Shown here: piece after piece, positions 42,840 through 45,997 of the stretch
Position numbering within the stretch: the first letter of the stretch is position 1
Layout: every line of letters begins with the position of its first letter
Origin: Tateyamaria sp. syn59
Lineage (GTDB): Bacteria > Pseudomonadota > Alphaproteobacteria > Rhodobacterales > Rhodobacteraceae
NCBI RefSeq assembly: GCF_007995245.1
Contig: NZ_VCBA01000020.1
Coordinates: 1-45,997 of the forward strand
Length of the DNA stretch: 45,997 nt
Direction: 5' to 3'
Notes under the pieces: model-generated
Told to the model about the DNA's origin: nothing
The model's database searches: none
The model's input: only the letters and a program-made list of their open reading frames with translations
Position numbers and translations under genes: made by a program

Positions 42840-43608
42840 GTTCCGGCCTTGCTTTCTGGTTTGTCTTTCCATCGCAAGCACGGTGGGCGCGCATGAATTC
42901 TGGTTCGAACCATCAGCCTCTCACAAGGCGACAAACCCGTCGTCACTAATGGTGGACGTTCTTGTTGGCGAAAACTTTGCAGGCATGGTCTTTCCATTTG
43001 AGCCGCGCGCATACCAAGGGGCGTACTGGATCGGGCCAAGGCAGGTCGTCGCCCTGCACACACGGCCGCTTTCGGAAAAAACTCCGATGCTGGTGTTTCA
43101 GGGTGATGGGCTGCACACGCTTGCTGTTGCCACCTACGCCACCGACTTGGAACACGAAACAGTCGAAGACTTTCAAGCCTTTGCGCGAGAGATAGGCGCC
43201 GGGGATGTCCTTGCGACCTTTCCACCCATTCCAAATAAAGACGGGGGCGTGAAGGAAAAGTACCGACGATTCTCAAAGATGCTGATACCGCACGGTCAAA
43301 CGGAGGTTGGAGATGTCCGCCACGGGTTTGAATACGAGTGGGTGAAATCGCCCACTGGCCTGACACTTTTCGCACTGAACCACCCGGCAAAACATCACCC
43401 GATTGATCTGTTCTGTCGGTCCTCGGACGCGAAAGTCACGTACGAAAGGCACGTGACTGACGCAGATGGTGAGGTTCCGTTTCTATCGGGCAAATTTGAT
43501 CGTTGTCTGGCGAATGCCGTGTTTCTTGAGGCGTCCCGGTCCGGTCAAGCGTGGTCAAGTACTTGGGTTTCGTTGACATGGGAGCCTAAAGTCGAAAAGC
43601 CGCTGTAG
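42832..43608 (+). CDS. secreted DUF4198 family protein
   Basis: A 258-residue protein from ATG 42832, overlapping the anti-sigma stop. The signal peptide ends STVGA and the mature protein begins HEFWFEPS, the family hallmark, with an N-terminal His expected to take part in metal binding. DUF4198 proteins are periplasmic and often linked to nickel or cobalt uptake, but no transporter is nearby. Only two other His-rich patches (NHPAKHHP) are visible. It is probably part of the second ECF regulon and might also be exported through the secretion system. Confidence 0.82.
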   Translation: MLRFRPCFLVCLSIASTVGAHEFWFEPSASHKATNPSSLMVDVLVGENFAGMVFPFEPRAYQGAYWIGPRQVVALHTRPLSEKTPMLVFQGDGLHTLAVATYATDLEHETVEDFQAFAREIGAGDVLATFPPIPNKDGGVKEKYRRFSKMLIPHGQTEVGDVRHGFEYEWVKSPTGLTLFALNHPAKHHPIDLFCRSSDAKVTYERHVTDADGEVPFLSGKFDRCLANAVFLEASRSGQAWSSTWVSLTWEPKVEKPL

Positions 43609-43679
43609 GATGCATTTTCTTAGGCGCCCTGAAGTGTTGCAACGAGCGCCAAAAGGTGGAACCGATGCAAAGCGGAAGC

Positions 43680-43694
43680 GTACAGGTCCTGTAC
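43680..43694. repeat. 15-bp palindrome in the 43.6-43.9 kb gap
   Basis: GTACAGG and CCTGTAC flank a single T, a perfect inverted repeat in the 253-base gap between the convergent DUF4198 and LysR genes. No gene or classical terminator is seen in this gap. Confidence 0.4.
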
Positions 43695-43861
43695 AGGCAT
43701 TGGTAGTAGACGAAAGTGCCGGGACCCTCCCACATAAGCGAGCGCGCTCATACGCAGAGCTCGTATTCGCGGCGAAAGCCCGCTACGTGCGCCTGCGCGC
43801 TGCAAGTTTGTCCGCCTTAACTCCCGACGCAGACGCGGGGTGCTCGATACAATCAGGTTCA

Positions 43862-44779
43862 CTAGGAGCGCGCGATAAGGCTTGCCCAACGGTCCTTGGC
43901 AAGCTCTTGGGCGAGGTGATCGAACGTCAGACGTATGCGACGGCTGGTCTGGATTTCACGATGCGTGACCAGCCATGTCTCCATGTTGAAGGTGGGCGCA
44001 TTCGGCAGAATGCGTTTTAACCCTAGGCGCCCCTCTGCCACGATGGTCGGCAAGAACGCAATCCCTGCGCCTTCTCGCACCAACTCATACATCGCGCATC
44101 CGTTCGATGTCGTAACGCCGAAATTGTCTACCGTGACAGGAAAACCCATTGCCGACACCTGGGGGACCAACCTCTCCGGCGATCCATAGCCAATAAAGTT
44201 CGCCTTGGCGAAGTCGCCCGGACCGCTCAGGTTGCCCAATTCCGCAAGGTATGACTGCGACGCAAAAAGCGATACTTCGATATCAGCGATGCGCTTTGCC
44301 ACAAGGTCCGGCTGTTCCGGTCGTGCATGACGGATGGCGATGTCCGCTTCGCGGCGGGTGAGGTCGCTCATTTCGTTCATTGGAACCAGTTCAATGCGAA
44401 TTCTCGGGTGACTCAGCCGTAACGAGGTGACGCATCTGGGAAGGGTGTAGGCGGCTAAAGCGTCACTGGATGTGATCCGTACGGTGCCCTCGACCGCTTG
44501 GCTCTGACCGGCGGCGACGCGAGAGATCTGAATGGCGGCATCGGCCATCGCCTCGACATGTGCCAAAAGTTCTGCCCCCGCATCGGTGATCTGCATGATT
44601 CGGGGTCCACGCTCAAACAGCGTGAGACCGAGCACTTCCTCAAGCGCAGTGATTTGCCTGCTCAACGTGGGCTGAGTTTGCTTCAGAGCGCGCGCAGCAC
44701 CTGATAGCGAACCATGCTCGACCGTCGCCAGAAACGCCCGGATGTGGTTCCAATCGAAGGAGATTGCGTCCCAATTCAT
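43862..44779 (-). CDS. LysR-family transcriptional regulator
   Basis: A 305-residue protein. The N-terminal winged helix has WNHIRAFLATVEHGSLSGAARAL and QPTLSRQITALEEVLGLTLFER, and a periplasmic-binding-like effector domain follows. ATG 44779 was chosen by alignment to the family start; longer frames run through the intergenic region. It diverges from the DUF6326-like and methyltransferase genes and is probably their regulator. A perfect palindrome covers its start codon. Confidence 0.93.
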   Translation of the reverse strand: MNWDAISFDWNHIRAFLATVEHGSLSGAARALKQTQPTLSRQITALEEVLGLTLFERGPRIMQITDAGAELLAHVEAMADAAIQISRVAAGQSQAVEGTVRITSSDALAAYTLPRCVTSLRLSHPRIRIELVPMNEMSDLTRREADIAIRHARPEQPDLVAKRIADIEVSLFASQSYLAELGNLSGPGDFAKANFIGYGSPERLVPQVSAMGFPVTVDNFGVTTSNGCAMYELVREGAGIAFLPTIVAEGRLGLKRILPNAPTFNMETWLVTHREIQTSRRIRLTFDHLAQELAKDRWASLIARS

Positions 44780-44788
44780 AAATTTATG
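44777..44788. promoter_or_regulatory. palindrome at LysR start
   Basis: CATAAATTTATG is a perfect 12-bp palindrome that includes the LysR initiator codon and lies in the 94-base divergent region. LysR regulators often bind AT-rich dyads here to repress themselves, so autoregulation is plausible. Confidence 0.45.
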
Positions 44789-44873
44789 TATAGCAGCGAT
44801 CCGAAAACAGGCAATTCCATACGTCTGTGGGACAGGTAAACAACGGCGAAACCTGATTATGGAGCCGCCTGAC

Positions 44874-45302
44874 ATGACCCCCCGCCCGAATGACCTCCGC
44901 CCGACACTCGCGGTACTCTGGCTGTTTGCCATCCTGAACATGGTCTTCCGCGATATCCATGAGTTCACGATGGCCAGCACGATTAACGAAATTCTCTCAG
45001 GTAACGTGAATGGCAACCCAATGTCGGAGACAGTTCTCCTTTTCGGGGCCATCGCCGTGGAACTGTTGTTGCTCGCCTTTCTGCTCACGGCGTTGTTGCC
45101 GACACGATGGTCAAGAGCACTGAACCTCACGCTCGTGCCAGTTGCGGTCGCGGGGATGTTCTTCATCCCGCCCGCGGACCCGGACGACTATTTCTTCGCC
45201 GCGGTCGAACTGTGTGCCTTTGCCGCGATATTCACGTTGGCCTGGCGTTGGAACACAGGCCAACGGTCATCCCTGCTGGATGGAGAACGTCATGCGGTTT
45301 GA
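44874..45302 (+). CDS. small membrane protein, DUF6326-like
   Basis: A 142-residue protein with four hydrophobic segments (about residues 11-28, 50-75, 80-100 and 105-125). ATG 44874 is preceded by GGAG nine bases upstream, while ATG 44859 is not. The LAVLWLFAILNMVFRDIHEF opening and four-helix layout resemble DUF6326 membrane proteins. The stop overlaps the methyltransferase start by 11 bases. It is divergent from a LysR regulator. Function unknown. Confidence 0.72.
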   Translation: MTPRPNDLRPTLAVLWLFAILNMVFRDIHEFTMASTINEILSGNVNGNPMSETVLLFGAIAVELLLLAFLLTALLPTRWSRALNLTLVPVAVAGMFFIPPADPDDYFFAAVELCAFAAIFTLAWRWNTGQRSSLLDGERHAV

Positions 45303-45997
45303 AACCGAAGTCGCAGGGGTGCAATCCCTTGTGCCGGTCTTTTCCCGATCGCTCGGAAGCTGGCGACTGTCGGTCGAGCGCCGCCCGTATTCCGAATCTG
45401 ATCTGGCTGACCGCTACGACCGGAAGTCTGGCGCCTGGCACAAGATCATCGAACGCCACCGCTTTCACGATGCCTATCGTGACGTGATAGATCGGGTCAT
45501 GCGCCAACCGCGCTATCGGCAAAAAGCGCAGGATTTAAGGGTCCTCGATGCAGGGATCGGCACCGGCGCGATGTCATCGGCCTTTCATCAACAGCTGGGC
45601 CGCCGGTTCCGTCTGAACGGGATCGACATTTCACTCGCAATGCTCGGTCAGGCCGATGCACGGCTCAGCGGCGAGGAGATCGACGTCGCACTGACGGTCG
45701 CCGATCTCACATCTCTCCCCTACGCTGAAAACTTATTCGACGTTGTTTTGGCCGCGCACGTGATCGAGCATCTGCCAGTCCCCCAAGCCGCTTTGAAAGA
45801 GATGTTTCGCGTTCTGAAGCCTGGCGGAATTGTTATCTGCTGCATCACACGTCCATCCGCGACAGGCGCGTATATTCAACTGATGTGGCGAACGCACCGA
45901 GTATCTCGATCAACTGCGCTCGGTTGGTTCGTTGAGAGTGGCTTCGAAATGGCCCGGGCATTTCCACTTCAAAAGCGCACGGCATCCCGACGGTTTT
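45292..45997 (+). CDS. class I SAM methyltransferase, 3' end beyond window
   Basis: The frame from ATG 45292 is open to the window end, giving 235 residues. Motif I is LRVLDAGIGTGAMS, motif II is in NGIDISLAMLGQA, and the FDVVLAAHVIEHLPVP and MFRVLKPGGIVI segments complete a Methyltransf_11-type fold, as in UbiE/COQ5-like enzymes. About 80 residues precede motif I, longer than usual. It is coupled to the membrane protein upstream. Substrate unknown; a membrane lipid or quinone is possible given the neighbour. Confidence 0.85.
   Translation, partial: MRFETEVAGVQSLVPVFSRSLGSWRLSVERRPYSESDLADRYDRKSGAWHKIIERHRFHDAYRDVIDRVMRQPRYRQKAQDLRVLDAGIGTGAMSSAFHQQLGRRFRLNGIDISLAMLGQADARLSGEEIDVALTVADLTSLPYAENLFDVVLAAHVIEHLPVPQAALKEMFRVLKPGGIVICCITRPSATGAYIQLMWRTHRVSRSTALGWFVESGFEMARAFPLQKRTASRRF

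Overview
The window looks like an accessory-rich stretch of chromosome from an alphaproteobacterium, most likely a marine Rhodobacterales (Roseobacter-type) strain. The basis is protein flavour and gene content: an ECF sigma factor paired with a ChrR-like cupin, SARP-type regulators, fasciclin and DUF4331 proteins, mostly GC-rich coding sequence, and long decayed non-coding gaps typical of that group. No rRNA, tRNA or CRISPR array was found.

Left part (1-9.4 kb, visibly AT-richer than the rest). A four-gene minus-strand set encodes a TIR-domain protein, a tiny zinc ribbon, an unknown 150-residue protein and a NACHT-like P-loop NTPase cut by the window edge. It looks like a TIR/STAND-type defence module. 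An IS1182-family insertion sequence follows (2.70-4.22 kb). Next comes a membrane and lipid-type locus: a VTT/DedA-like protein, a GT2 glycosyltransferase overlapping or abutting a UbiA prenyltransferase, a divergent 452-residue protein with a DDxxD motif, and a small membrane protein.

Middle part (10-23 kb). This is an unusual cluster: a PAP2/vanadium-haloperoxidase-fold protein with a (GGGGA)n N-terminus, a subtilisin-like S8 peptidase, an animal-type haem peroxidase, a small holin-like membrane protein, a lipoprotein, a small helical protein, a SARP-type regulator with a TPR-like C-terminus, and a 1274-residue membrane protein with an OmpA-like C-terminus. A direct repeat with 11-bp period (half-site TTyACGrA) sits upstream of both the PAP2 operon/regulator pair and the 1274-residue gene, and fits a SARP operator. 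I regard this as the best candidate for an undescribed multi-gene system here.

Right part (24-43.6 kb). A complete type II secretion system is arranged as two divergent operons: gspL-M-E-F-[LpoA-like lipoprotein]-J-K on minus and gspG-H-I-C-D on plus. Around it lie a stand-alone prepilin peptidase, a secreted DUF4331 protein with a small lipoprotein, a fasciclin protein, a cytochrome b/molybdopterin oxidoreductase pair, and two ECF sigma/anti-sigma sets. By eye I found six promoters of the form GAAACw-N16-CGT[A/C], all with exactly 16 bp between the boxes. They lie in front of the fasciclin gene, the cytochrome/Mo-enzyme operon, the first ECF operon itself, the prepilin peptidase, the DUF4331 gene and the gspL operon. 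This ties the secretion machine, its peptidase and probable cargo to one ECF sigma factor, most likely the one at 27.1 kb.

The right edge (43.9-46 kb) carries a LysR regulator diverging from a small DUF6326-like membrane protein and a SAM methyltransferase cut by the window end.
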